A DNA stretch of 39,596 nucleotides from a virus, in IMG/VR virus record IMGVR_UViG_3300028024_000018, positions 1 to 39,596 of that record. The stretch is one strand, 5' to 3'. Of this stretch, positions 1 through 8,492 are shown piece by piece. A program made the translations under genes and the position numbers. The notes beneath the pieces were generated by a model that saw only the letters and a program-made list of their open reading frames with translations, was not told the origin of the DNA and ran no database searches. Positions within the stretch are counted from its first letter, which is position 1, and each line of letters opens with the position of its first letter.

Positions 1-457
<457 letters not shown>

Positions 458-916
458 ATGACAATAATAAAAAAAGCTAAAACGGCATACAACAGCCAGA
501 AGGGCCACGCCAAAAGACGCGGAGTGGACTTCAAACTAACTTTCGAAGAATGGTTCGACTGGTGGCAGTCTACCGGCCACTATCAAGAACGCGGGAGAAA
601 GAAAGACTGCTACGTGATGGCACGCCACAACGATAGCGGCGCTTATGAGTTGGGGAATATTTACTGCTGTACTGTGCAGGAGAATGCGCGGACGAGTAAT
701 AAGCTCAATCCGCGCACGATCAGCAAGAAGGCGCGCGATGCTGCTACTGCCGCCAATACTGGCCGGACGCATAGCAAGACATCGCGGGATAAGATGAGCG
801 CCAGTCAGTCCAAATGGACAAGAAAACCGGCGCAGTTTGAAAAGATGGTCGAGACTAGACAGGCGAACAAAAGTGGTGAGCGAAATCCCTTGCGAACTGC
901 TTCTCGCCGATCGTGA
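458..916 (+). CDS. HNH-like endonuclease with NUMOD3-type repeats
   Basis: A 152-residue basic protein, probably a homing-type nuclease that nicks or cuts DNA at a specific site. Residues 1-45 (K-A-Y-N-S-Q-K-G-H-A-K-R-R-G-V-D-F ... F-E-E-W-F-D-W-W) and the segment near 62-80 (V-M-A-R-H-N-D-S-G-A-Y-E-L-G-N-I-Y-C-C) match the I-HmuI-like pattern in which G-Y/xx/G-N closes an HNH core. The C-terminal third carries NUMOD3-like S-x-x-S-R-D-K-M-S-A-S DNA-binding repeats. It is a clear paralogue of the gene at 29503. AAGGG precedes the ATG by 5 bases. Its 3' end overlaps the convergent 855-1103 gene by 62 bp, suggesting a late arrival. The nuclease call rests on motif resemblance only. Confidence 0.7.
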   Translation: MTIIKKAKTAYNSQKGHAKRRGVDFKLTFEEWFDWWQSTGHYQERGRKKDCYVMARHNDSGAYELGNIYCCTVQENARTSNKLNPRTISKKARDAATAANTGRTHSKTSRDKMSASQSKWTRKPAQFEKMVETRQANKSGERNPLRTASRRS

Positions 917-1103
917 TACGAATGCAATACGCCGGATCTTCGTCGGTTTCTTCTAGTTCGCACTGGTAGCTTCCGAAGGCACTTAAAAGCCAGTCCTCGT
1001 ATTGCGCGACGACAACTTCCGCTTCTTTACGGTCGTTTCCTAGCTCTGCAAAGAATTCAAAGCCGTCGAAGTCTGCGTATTGTTTCCAAGCGAGCTTGTT
1101 CAT
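855..1103 (-). CDS. Small phage protein, possible divergent member of the FKL-box family
   Basis: An 82-residue protein of unknown function. It begins M-N-K-L-A-W-K-Q-Y, has an acidic middle (E-E-T-D-E-D) and ends C-I-R-I-T-I-G-E-K-Q-F-A-R-D-F-A-H-H-F. A helix with tryptophan (Y-E-D-W-L-L), then a strand, then a final helix with spaced phenylalanines resembles the neighbouring family without the exact F-K-L. Its ATG overlaps the stop of the upstream gene (ATGA at 1100-1103), so the two are translationally coupled. The real-gene call rests on this coupling; membership in the family is inference. Confidence 0.65.
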   Translation of the reverse strand: MNKLAWKQYADFDGFEFFAELGNDRKEAEVVVAQYEDWLLSAFGSYQCELEETDEDPAYCIRITIGEKQFARDFAHHFCSPV

Positions 1104-1405
1104 GCTGCACCTCGGAATGGCAACGAAAGGTCATCGACAGGTGCAAATTTCAATTTGAACAGGACGATATGGGAGTCTTCGCTAAGGGTTACTGAAACGC
1201 TGTAATCAGCAGGCGTGACGTTAGTGTGCCCGTAGATACGTACCTCGCCCTGCTCGTTAGTCGTATCGACAGAATCCTTCCACCATTGCTTAAGCTCTTT
1301 GTACTGGGTATAAGCGCGCTTACGGGCACCTGTGCCGAAGTGCCAACAGATATATTGATGACCGGGGAAGTTGGTGTGGTACCGCGTGAGTGTTTCACTG
1401 AACAT
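1100..1405 (-). CDS. FKL-box family small protein
   Basis: A 101-residue protein of unknown function. The centre holds a helix with paired tryptophans (Y-K-E-L-K-Q-W-W-K-D), followed by strands (Y-S-V-S-V-T-L) and the box S-E-D-S-H-I-V-L-F-K-L-K-F. The same order, Trp-helix, strand, acidic turn, F-K-L-x-F/W, is seen in proteins at 1606, 27356, 27647, 28238 and others. Here about ten residues follow the box. It is the first gene of a two-gene unit with 855-1103. The 200 bp upstream (1406-1605) hold no convincing gene. Function unknown; expression as a gene is well supported by paralogues. Confidence 0.75.
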   Translation of the reverse strand: MFSETLTRYHTNFPGHQYICWHFGTGARKRAYTQYKELKQWWKDSVDTTNEQGEVRIYGHTNVTPADYSVSVTLSEDSHIVLFKLKFAPVDDLSLPFRGAA

Positions 1406-1605
1406 GATGCATTTTTCCTTTCGATTGATGGTTTAGATCACCGGAAGGACAGAACAGCGTGTCGTATTAGCGCTCTTGGAACGGTAATAAGGCACGCTGC
1501 TCAGCCAGCTTCCGGCTTGGGTACTGCGCATAGGTTTTTCATTTCAGGTGTCTCAGTGGTGCTGTACGCATCCTAGACAGGATGCCGATGGGACTGGTTA
1601 TGCCT

Positions 1606-1965
1606 TTACAAATCGCTTTCGTCTAGCTCAATATCGCTGAACTGAAGCTTAAACAGCACGTCTGTTGCATCGTCAATCACGTTGACGATCAGGTAGAGAC
1701 ATTGATCACCATACTCGGAGAATTGCAGCGCACTAGAATTGAAGTACCAATTCGAGTCTGAACGATACATATATGGTCGCTTACGGGAATTCGGATGTTG
1801 GTCCGCATGCCACATCAAGACTTGCTCGTAAATCTGGCGAATCCATTTAGGGATTTCACCAGCCAGCCACGTTTCTTTGTGATCGACTCCCAAGCCAACG
1901 GTGAACGTGCTGTATCTTCCCTTGCGGGGACGGGGCGTGTAAGTCCACGGTAAGTCTACTTTCAT
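1606..1965 (-). CDS. FKL-box family small protein
   Basis: A 119-residue protein of unknown function and the longest left-end member of the family. The N-terminal part is basic and aromatic (W-T-Y-T-P-R-P-R-K-G-R-Y). A helix with tryptophan follows (P-K-W-I-R-Q-I-Y-E-Q-V-L-M-W), then strands (C-L-Y-L-I-V-N-V), then D-D-A-T-D-V-L-F-K-L-Q-F-S. The ATG follows an AT-rich spacer with GGAG upstream. It lies downstream of the virion genes in the same direction and could be co-transcribed with them. The family may adopt a compact beta-alpha-beta-beta-alpha fold, an inference from residue pattern only. Confidence 0.75.
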   Translation of the reverse strand: MKVDLPWTYTPRPRKGRYSTFTVGLGVDHKETWLAGEIPKWIRQIYEQVLMWHADQHPNSRKRPYMYRSDSNWYFNSSALQFSEYGDQCLYLIVNVIDDATDVLFKLQFSDIELDESDL

Positions 1966-1980
1966 TTTTACTCCGGATTT

Positions 1981-2187
1981 TTAATGAGCGATTGCGCATT
2001 CGGCATGGCCGGTGCGCCTCAGAAATCTCTGAGGGTTTGCATGATAATCACGTTTCTCGAAGAAGGCAACCGTCTCACTAAAATAATTTTTATACGCCGG
2101 ATTATCCGACGGTAACAATTTCCGAGCGCTGCTATTAATAAACGCGTCGAATGGCGCGAAGCCGCTTTTTGAAAGCGGCTTCATCAT
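1981..2187 (-). CDS. Hypothetical small protein (uncertain)
   Basis: An open frame of 68 codons starting at a tandem ATG-ATG (M-M-K-P-L-S-K-S-G-F) and ending A-E-C-A-I-A-H. Composition is protein-like (A-Y-K-N-Y-F-S-E-T-V-A-F-F-E-K-R-D-Y), with no recognised domain. The first codons coincide with a perfect 11-bp hairpin (2158-2182), which would hamper initiation. It follows the Gly/Ala-rich virion gene by 16 bp. It may be real, or only open sequence downstream of an attenuator. Confidence 0.4.
   Translation of the reverse strand: MMKPLSKSGFAPFDAFINSSARKLLPSDNPAYKNYFSETVAFFEKRDYHANPQRFLRRTGHAECAIAH
2158..2182. terminator. Perfect 11-bp hairpin after the virion operon
   Basis: GAAGCCGCTTT and AAAGCGGCTTC pair perfectly around a 3-base loop. 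It lies just past the last virion gene. There is no U-run on either side, so it may be an attenuator, RNA-processing site or weak terminator rather than a classic intrinsic terminator. Confidence 0.5.
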
Positions 2188-2203
2188 TGGGGCGAATAAA
2201 TTT

Positions 2204-3406
2204 TTAATATTTGCCGGGCAGTAGGTAACTCGGATTCATCGAACCGCCAGCACCCGGCAAGAAGTTACTGCCGCTGCCTAATCCGGCCATTGGATTCTGC
2301 GCAGAGTTGGCGAGCATATTACCGAGCAGCATCTGATAGCTGCTGTTTGACGTTGGGACGTTCGAAACGGTCGGCATTGCGATAACGCCACCAGCACCAG
2401 TCATCATTGGCATTGGTGCGGGAATACCGCCACCACCGCCGTTGCTTCTTGAACCGCTTCGCGCTGCGGGCATTCTCGCCGTTTGCTGTTGTTGCTGAGG
2501 CTGGGCAGCCTGAGAAGCACTGTATGCCTTTTGCCCCGTTGAGAGAGCATTCCCGAGCTTACCAAGCGTAGGGCTATTGAGCGCACCACCCATTGAAGTT
2601 GTAGCACCAGTCCCGTAACCGATGTTCGCGGCACCGTATGTCTCACCAGAAAGACCACCGCCCAATGCACCTGATGAAGTGCCTGTCATGCCGCCACCCG
2701 GCAGCAACCCGCTGAACAAGCCAGTTGGTGCTTCGCCTAACGCGCTTCCATATGCTGTAGGCATTGTGAAAGAGCCGCCAGTGCCGACAGTGCCAGTCAA
2801 ACCAGCGTCACCGAAAGCAGCAGCGCCGTGGAGACCACCATAGAAACCTGTACCGGCTTGGCTTGCACCAGCGCCGACTGACGACCCGACTGCGTTGCCA
2901 ACACCTGTAATAGGGATCATGGCTGACCCTGCACCAGCAGCACCGGCCGCACCAGCGGCAGCAGCGCCTAAACCACCTGTAGCGCCTACTGTTGTCCCTG
3001 CTGTTGCAGCAGCCAGTGAACCCGTCCCCAATGCTGTGCCGGATGTACCGGCAAGCAACCCAGAGCCAAGTCCAGCAGCAGTACCCACGTCTGCGGCACC
3101 CGCGCCAATTGCAGCGGCTGTACCGGCTTCAGCAGAAGCAGCACCAAGCGCTCCAGTAGCTCCAGCGGTTGCGCCTAAACCACCCATCGCTCCTAACGCT
3201 GCTCCGCCAGTGAAATAAACTGCCGCAGCAAGAGCAGCAGCTTCCGCGGGATGTGATTCGATGGTGTTCATCGTGTTATCGATAAAACCGATCTGACGAA
3301 GCGGGTTGATCTTCTTGTCGATAGCTCCAAAAGTCTTTGTGACTGGCGACATCATCTTATCGCCCGTCTGTAGAACCTTCCCCGCTGTATCTGCCATTGC
3401 TCCCAT
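2204..3406 (-). CDS. Gly/Ala-rich virion-associated protein, last gene of the structural operon
   Basis: A 400-residue protein of unknown exact role. The first 70 residues look like a folded or helical domain (T-G-D-K-M-M-S-P-V-T-K-T-F-G-A-I-D-K-K-I-N-P-L-R). The rest is extreme low complexity, Gly/Ala/Ser/Thr, with a Gln run near residues 300-306. Internal virion or ejection proteins of podoviruses often look like this. AGGA lies 7 bases before the ATG at 3406; an alternative ATG four codons in also has GGGAG before it. It follows the collar gene by 10 bp and is the last in the leftward late operon. Open frames on the other strand here are compositional shadows. Confidence 0.75.
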   Translation of the reverse strand: MGAMADTAGKVLQTGDKMMSPVTKTFGAIDKKINPLRQIGFIDNTMNTIESHPAEAAALAAAVYFTGGAALGAMGGLGATAGATGALGAASAEAGTAAAIGAGAADVGTAAGLGSGLLAGTSGTALGTGSLAAATAGTTVGATGGLGAAAAGAAGAAGAGSAMIPITGVGNAVGSSVGAGASQAGTGFYGGLHGAAAFGDAGLTGTVGTGGSFTMPTAYGSALGEAPTGLFSGLLPGGGMTGTSSGALGGGLSGETYGAANIGYGTGATTSMGGALNSPTLGKLGNALSTGQKAYSASQAAQPQQQQQTARMPAARSGSRSNGGGGGIPAPMPMMTGAGGVIAMPTVSNVPTSNSSYQMLLGNMLANSAQNPMAGLGSGSNFLPGAGGSMNPSYLLPGKY

Positions 3407-3416
3407 GTTCTTATCC

Positions 3417-4226
3417 TTAGCTGTTAGAGATTTTCATGACATACGCTAGAGCGTAATACTGCGGAATGACCGTGAAGGGAGCACCAGAACCTGCGTTCCC
3501 AAGGCTAATACCTGTGCCTGAACCGTAGATGCCGATGTTTGAGCCAGAATTAAGAATGCCGATTCCTGTACCTGATACGTTTGTGTTCTGAGCACCACGT
3601 GAACCGTAACCGTTTGGTCCGCTGATAGCAGTGACACCGCCGTTGTCCGCGCCAGCTTGACCAACACCACCATTTGGAATGCTGTGAGCGTGGCCGTTAT
3701 CACTGATTCCGTGACCGTGACCGCCGTCAGCAACAGCATGGCTGTGTCCACCGTCAAACACCGTATGGCTGTGAACAGGCATGTTTGCTTGCGACAGCGT
3801 GTAGGTGAACGTCCCACCAACTGCACCCGGTGCAGAGCCGCCACCAGCAGCGAGAATGAAGCGGTCAACAAGATTTGGTGTGCCGTTCTGACCGTTACAC
3901 AAGGCCCAGTTTGGACCGAACGCAGCAGCGATGTTTGCAACTGAACCGCCCCATAACTTGATCGTGCCGATTGGCTCGTAGTTCTTTAGCTGTTGCAGGT
4001 TGATCGCATCTGTGTTCGCCGTACCTGCTGCCACGCTGTTGATCTGGTGGCTATTCATCGACAGGTTCTGCGCAATACTAAGCCCTGAACCGTTAGCAAC
4101 CTGCGCGATAAACGCAGCGTGTGATTGGAAGTAGAGAGCCGCATTGTTGCCAATGGGCTCTGTTCCTACTGGACCGTTAAGCGAAGCTGTTACGTTAAGT
4201 TGTGAAATTGAGGTTGGAACAGACAT
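3417..4226 (-). CDS. Tail collar-type fibre protein
   Basis: A 269-residue tail fibre or tip protein that probably contacts the host surface. Residues about 85-135 (I-G-T-I-K-L-W-G-G ... W-A-L-C-N-G-Q-N-G-T-P-N-L-V-D-R-F-I-L-A-A-G-G-G) are the phage tail collar domain. Residues 150-185 form a His/Gly repeat (H-S-H, H-G-H, H-A-H), like the metal-binding shaft of T4 gp12-type short fibres. The N-terminus probably anchors it to the tail. Its start overlaps the stop of the upstream gene at 4226. It is far from the other fibre genes (31317-36654), so the phage encodes at least two fibre sets. Confidence 0.88.
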   Translation of the reverse strand: MSVPTSISQLNVTASLNGPVGTEPIGNNAALYFQSHAAFIAQVANGSGLSIAQNLSMNSHQINSVAAGTANTDAINLQQLKNYEPIGTIKLWGGSVANIAAAFGPNWALCNGQNGTPNLVDRFILAAGGGSAPGAVGGTFTYTLSQANMPVHSHTVFDGGHSHAVADGGHGHGISDNGHAHSIPNGGVGQAGADNGGVTAISGPNGYGSRGAQNTNVSGTGIGILNSGSNIGIYGSGTGISLGNAGSGAPFTVIPQYYALAYVMKISNS

Positions 4227-5248
4227 TATAGGTATCCTGATTGTGCAAGTGATGACATAAGACCGGCACCTGAAGTAGCCATACCAGCTACAGCACCGAA
4301 TGGGTTTGCAGTTTGTGTCGTGCTTGAAACACCCTGCGCGCCATTACCAAGAGCACCACTAAGGCCAGATTCCTGGATACCAAGTTGCTCATACGGCTGC
4401 ATCGCGTTTGAATACCACTTCTGATAATCAGCGTTGAGTTGGTTCTGATCGTTCGTTTGCAGCGCTGTACCGCCTGTGTACATCGCGTTGTATTGGTTCA
4501 GCGTGTTCGCATCGAGCGTTGGAGCCAATGACGCAGCCTGCAATGCACGTGATTGAGCCGTGTTGTAATTGCTGCTGTTCAAGTTTGCTGCTTGCAGGTT
4601 CGCGCTCTGGTTTGCCAAGCTTGCTTGTGTTGCCAGTGATGCGTTAGTGCTAGCTGCTTGTGCGGCTGTGTTGTAGGCGTTGCCGTAAATGTTCGCGGAG
4701 TTATTCGCCAGAGTCGTACCGAGCGTCTGGTTCATATCGTTCATAGCATTCTGCTGGGCGCTACCACCAAACGCACCGTTGGTCGCAAACTGCGAGTTCA
4801 GGTTCATTGCGTTCTTGTTGAAGTCTTGCGTGGTCTGCTGGTTAGCTGCGCTCACTTGCTGCTGCAAATATGGGTTCGTCATACTTGCATACGGGTTCTG
4901 CGCTGCGGTCGCCTGCGTTGCGCTGACATTGCCGAAGTTGTTGCCACCGTTATTAGCAGTATTGGCAACTGAACCGCTTACTTGACCACCGACACCACCG
5001 CTATTAGCGAGGTTAGTCATGCCCTGAATAGCACCCGTTTGAGTGCTGTTCGCTTGAGCATATGTGTCACCCTGATACTGCGGAATAGCCTGATTGCTAA
5101 GGTCAGTACTCTTGGTGACAATATCTTGCGCTGCTGGCTTAGCGTAGTCGGGCAGTTCTGTTGTGGTAGTTGAGCTACCACCGCTGCTTCCGCTTGAACC
5201 CATAGGCATATGGCCTAGGGCCTTTCGTTTTAATAGGAAGATCGACAT
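4226..5248 (-). CDS. Asn/Gln/Ala-rich internal virion / ejection-type protein
   Basis: A 340-residue protein rich in Asn, Gln, Ala and Ser. The segment A-I-P-Q-Y-Q-G-D-T-Y-A-Q-A-N-S-T-Q-T-G-A-I (about 50-75) resembles the PxYtGq.va...xxQ signature of a widespread podovirus virion family next to ejection proteins. The middle is predicted helical with regular small residues, and the N-terminus carries a Gly/Ser/Thr linker. AAGGG precedes the ATG. Its position directly after the large ejection protein supports a role in the injected or tail-associated core. The exact function is not established. Confidence 0.75.
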   Translation of the reverse strand: MSIFLLKRKALGHMPMGSSGSSGGSSTTTTELPDYAKPAAQDIVTKSTDLSNQAIPQYQGDTYAQANSTQTGAIQGMTNLANSGGVGGQVSGSVANTANNGGNNFGNVSATQATAAQNPYASMTNPYLQQQVSAANQQTTQDFNKNAMNLNSQFATNGAFGGSAQQNAMNDMNQTLGTTLANNSANIYGNAYNTAAQAASTNASLATQASLANQSANLQAANLNSSNYNTAQSRALQAASLAPTLDANTLNQYNAMYTGGTALQTNDQNQLNADYQKWYSNAMQPYEQLGIQESGLSGALGNGAQGVSSTTQTANPFGAVAGMATSGAGLMSSLAQSGYL

Positions 5249-5291
5249 CTTTGTTCCCTTGTTATTATTTTTATTTTGGGACTGGAGCTAC

Positions 5292-8200
5292 TTACTTCTT
5301 GCGCTTCTCGTCGTTGGTATAGCTAGCAATCTGACCAGCTGTAAGAGCACCGAGCAAACCACCTGCTCCCTTCACCTTGTTCATATTACTTATCAGGCTT
5401 TCTTTGATTACCTTCTTGTCAACGCCTGCTTTCTCAAGCGCAGTAATGGCATCACCGAAACGTTGTGGATGCAGAAGCAACTTCTCAATCGCGTCACGGT
5501 TTGCTGCTGTCGCTTTCTCCAACGAGGCAGCCGAGTCGCCACCTAGTAAGCGGCCAGCGAACTTCGCTGTACCAGTCGCAAACTTGTCACCGAGGAAATC
5601 ACCAGCAGTCGCGCCAAGCTTGCCGAACATCTTCGCGCCTGCAAGCGTAGCTGGCGGACCCATTAACATTCGCATAGCTGTTTGGCCGTGCTCACCAGCA
5701 ATGAAGTTGCCAATACCGTTGCCGCGTTCTGCTGCAACTAGGCTCTCGAATCCTTCTTTCTTCGCCAGATTGCTCGCTGTGTCGCTACCAGCTACCTTCT
5801 CCGTACGAGTCGCATAGCGTTGCAGGTTGTCGCGGACATTGTTCAAGCGGGTCATGTGATCGGCTGCAAAGTCGTTGCCACTTGTCCCAAGTTTTCTAAC
5901 GTCATGCCAAGCAACATTGCCATCTGCACGAGTGTCAAACTTCTTGACCAAGTTGTTCATGTTCTCTTGATGCGCGATCTTCTGCGTGCCTGCTTCTCTG
6001 TCCGCATACATCATTTTGTAGGACAGTGAATTGTTCTCAAGATGGTCGCGTACCTGCTGCGCTGCGACTGGGTCTTTCTCAGCAGCTTGACGAATATAGT
6101 CGTATGACTTGCCGTGCAACCCTTCCGCACTCTTACGATTCATTGACGCAACAGCGTCGTCGCGTAGTTGGCTAAGCTGTGCAAGCTTTGCTTTAGAGAT
6201 TGACTTAGCAGGATCCATTGGATTGGTATTCGCATGCCCTGCTTCGATTGCCTTCACTAGTGAATCGAGCTTGTTGACGTTCAACTTGCCTATTGCGCTA
6301 ACCATGTTCGGATCAGTCAGGAACTTGCTTTCAGCGATCTGTTCAGAACGACGTGCAAACTCTGCATTAACATCAGCGAACCCTTTTACCTTGCTCTCAA
6401 GCGTGTTGTTCAGCTTCTTGCGCAGTGCAAGGAACGCACCCTTCTGCCACTGGTCAGCAGAGGCAATATCCATTGGATTGCTCATGCGCTGGATGTAATC
6501 GTCCAGGTGCATCTTCGCAATGTTGAGGTCTTGCGGAGTGATATGCCCTTTGTTGATTACTGGCGTCTTGTCGAGAGCATTCAGCTTATAGGTTTCAACT
6601 TCACGAAGCGCCTTCTGCATGATTGGTGTATTCAGGGTGTCTGCAAGCTCGCCAGCTACAGGCAATGGCTTTGCTGCACCCAAAACCCCTTCGTACATCG
6701 GTGAGGTAATGAAGTTGCGTTCACGTTCAAGCGCTGCTGTGCGCTCTGATGAACCTGCAAGGCCGTTCCAACCAGCTACTAGGTCATCGTTTGGAGCGTC
6801 GAAGGCACGTTGAATCGCGTTCTCACCATCGTTTAAAGCAACGGTATTAGCACGTCCAAGATTACGCTGCATTGCTGGAGTGTTGAAGACAGTGTCGCTC
6901 TGCGCTGCCGTGACCGGACCCATTTCCGCGTTACCTTGAGCCGCCAATTTGCCTTGGCCCTCTTCGAACGCGTCTCTCATCCCTTGCAGGTGAGTATCGC
7001 TAGTCGCTGCTTGACGCAGATGGTCGGTGTTAGCTTCCGCATTGGCAGTAGCACGAGCTGCAAGACCGGCATTGTTTCCGCTCTTGTCCAAACCTTGTTG
7101 GGTAGCTTGGACTGTTGGGTTTTGTGTCGCTTCTGCTGCTGTACGTTGATAACCGGGTACTGCGCTGTTCGCATTCGCCTGCATCTCTGCTGCTACGTCA
7201 CCCGCCTTCTGGCCTGATGCGTTAATGTTCTCGGCTACCTTCCCTGCCATTGCCTTTTCGGCGTCAGAGAAAGCATCACCTGTCGCTGTGCCCGCTTGCG
7301 TTGCTTGCGCATCTACTCCTGCAAGCTTCTTGGTTGCGCCTGTGACCTTGGATACAATTGGCTTTACCACCGCACCTAGTGCGTGGCCGACAACCCCACC
7401 AGCGGCACCAACTGCTGTGCCTTCGAATGGATGATCAGGGTCACCTAAAAAGCCTTGTGCACCAGTTTGAACAATCGTGTTTCCCAGACCGCCACCGCTC
7501 ATTGGCGTCAGTGCCACGGCACCTGTTAGGTCCGTACCGACACGAGCTACTTTGTCGCCAATGCCGTGATCTACGCTGTCGTAAGCCTGCTGTTGAGCCG
7601 CGTTTGTAGCGTGCAAGTCCTTCACACCCTGTGCTGCATCTTTGGCAAACTGTGAATCTGGAGCAATCCAGTTAGCGCCCTTCGCAATCCATCCCATCAC
7701 TGGGTCAAGCTTGCCGTAGATCGAATCGCGAGCGCCCATCATTACTGGGTTGGTCGTTGTCGTTACTGTGCCGGGAGCCTTATCAGCGGGTTTAGGTCCG
7801 TATTGCTTCAAGAAGCTATCAACATCATCATCCTTACTGTCGGCCTGTGCAGCAGCTTGGGTATCAGTCTTTGCTGGTGCAGGAGCGCCATATTGTTTAA
7901 CGAACGATGCAACGTCTGAAGTGTCTGTGCTTGCTTGTGGCTTCTCGTTTGCATTTGCACTTGTAGAGCCTGTTATTGCACCAAGAACGTTAGACATGAC
8001 GTTAGCCATATTGCTAACCTTGCTGACATACTTGGGGTCTTGAGCATAGCCGCCCTTCTGCAATGCAGTAGCGAATGCTGTTGCATCTTTCGCGCCCACC
8101 GCGTCTGGGTACTTTCTCTGAATCAAGTCCGTATAGGCATTACCAAACGCATCATGGTCTGGGTAGACTTGGTACGCGTCGTTTGATCCGGTCTGATTGT

Positions 8201-8492
8201 CTGTCGCGGTAACACCCTTGCCATTTGTAGACTTGATGTTGCCTAGATTGTTCGTGCCGGGCACTACGTGTTTGCCGTTACCTGTTTCAAGAGCAAGCTG
8301 ACCAGCGATGATAGATGGATCAACGTTTAGCTTGGAAGCGATGTTGTTGATAACAGGCGCGTATGCCTTAGCGAACCCTTGTGGAGTTCCGTCCGCGTTG
8401 CCGCTGCTAACAGGAGCCCAACCGCCGCTTGATGCAGAGTCGGAACCTGTTGAGTCTGCGTTGTCTAATGGTGTCCAACCGTTGTCAGCCAT
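5292..8492 (-). CDS. Large ejection protein with N-terminal GH73 glucosaminidase (virion lysin)
   Basis: A 1066-residue protein. Residues about 38-170 match FlgJ-like N-acetylglucosaminidases: P-S-I-I-A-G-Q-L-A-L-E-T-G-N-G-K-H with the likely catalytic Glu near 69, then N-N-L-G-N-I-K and the Y-x-V-Y-P-D-H-D-A-F-G-N-A-Y segment. This would cut peptidoglycan during DNA entry, like T7 gp16 or P22 ejection proteins with transglycosylase domains. The remainder is long, Ala-rich and helical, ending in a lysine tail. It overlaps the upstream gene (stop/start at 8492). No other lysozyme-like gene is seen in the phage, so this may be its only peptidoglycan hydrolase. Confidence 0.85.
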   Translation of the reverse strand: MADNGWTPLDNADSTGSDSASSGGWAPVSSGNADGTPQGFAKAYAPVINNIASKLNVDPSIIAGQLALETGNGKHVVPGTNNLGNIKSTNGKGVTATDNQTGSNDAYQVYPDHDAFGNAYTDLIQRKYPDAVGAKDATAFATALQKGGYAQDPKYVSKVSNMANVMSNVLGAITGSTSANANEKPQASTDTSDVASFVKQYGAPAPAKTDTQAAAQADSKDDDVDSFLKQYGPKPADKAPGTVTTTTNPVMMGARDSIYGKLDPVMGWIAKGANWIAPDSQFAKDAAQGVKDLHATNAAQQQAYDSVDHGIGDKVARVGTDLTGAVALTPMSGGGLGNTIVQTGAQGFLGDPDHPFEGTAVGAAGGVVGHALGAVVKPIVSKVTGATKKLAGVDAQATQAGTATGDAFSDAEKAMAGKVAENINASGQKAGDVAAEMQANANSAVPGYQRTAAEATQNPTVQATQQGLDKSGNNAGLAARATANAEANTDHLRQAATSDTHLQGMRDAFEEGQGKLAAQGNAEMGPVTAAQSDTVFNTPAMQRNLGRANTVALNDGENAIQRAFDAPNDDLVAGWNGLAGSSERTAALERERNFITSPMYEGVLGAAKPLPVAGELADTLNTPIMQKALREVETYKLNALDKTPVINKGHITPQDLNIAKMHLDDYIQRMSNPMDIASADQWQKGAFLALRKKLNNTLESKVKGFADVNAEFARRSEQIAESKFLTDPNMVSAIGKLNVNKLDSLVKAIEAGHANTNPMDPAKSISKAKLAQLSQLRDDAVASMNRKSAEGLHGKSYDYIRQAAEKDPVAAQQVRDHLENNSLSYKMMYADREAGTQKIAHQENMNNLVKKFDTRADGNVAWHDVRKLGTSGNDFAADHMTRLNNVRDNLQRYATRTEKVAGSDTASNLAKKEGFESLVAAERGNGIGNFIAGEHGQTAMRMLMGPPATLAGAKMFGKLGATAGDFLGDKFATGTAKFAGRLLGGDSAASLEKATAANRDAIEKLLLHPQRFGDAITALEKAGVDKKVIKESLISNMNKVKGAGGLLGALTAGQIASYTNDEKRKK

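Noticed and set aside
1226-1576. Plus-strand 116-codon frame
   Set aside because: Mostly antisense to the 1100-1405 family gene, with no ribosome site and no recognisable domain.
1406-1605. Short minus-strand frames in the gap between two family genes
   Set aside because: Only 13- and 32-codon frames with no ribosome site or family resemblance; probably leader sequence.
2622-3218. Plus-strand Pro/Ala-rich frames
   Set aside because: They are the reverse complement of the Gly/Ala-rich virion gene; composition explains them, and no ribosome site fits.
4658-5173. Plus-strand frames with Cys/Val/Leu-rich membrane-like sequence
   Set aside because: Antisense of an Asn/Gln/Ala-rich gene produces such frames; the minus-strand protein has the coherent operon context.
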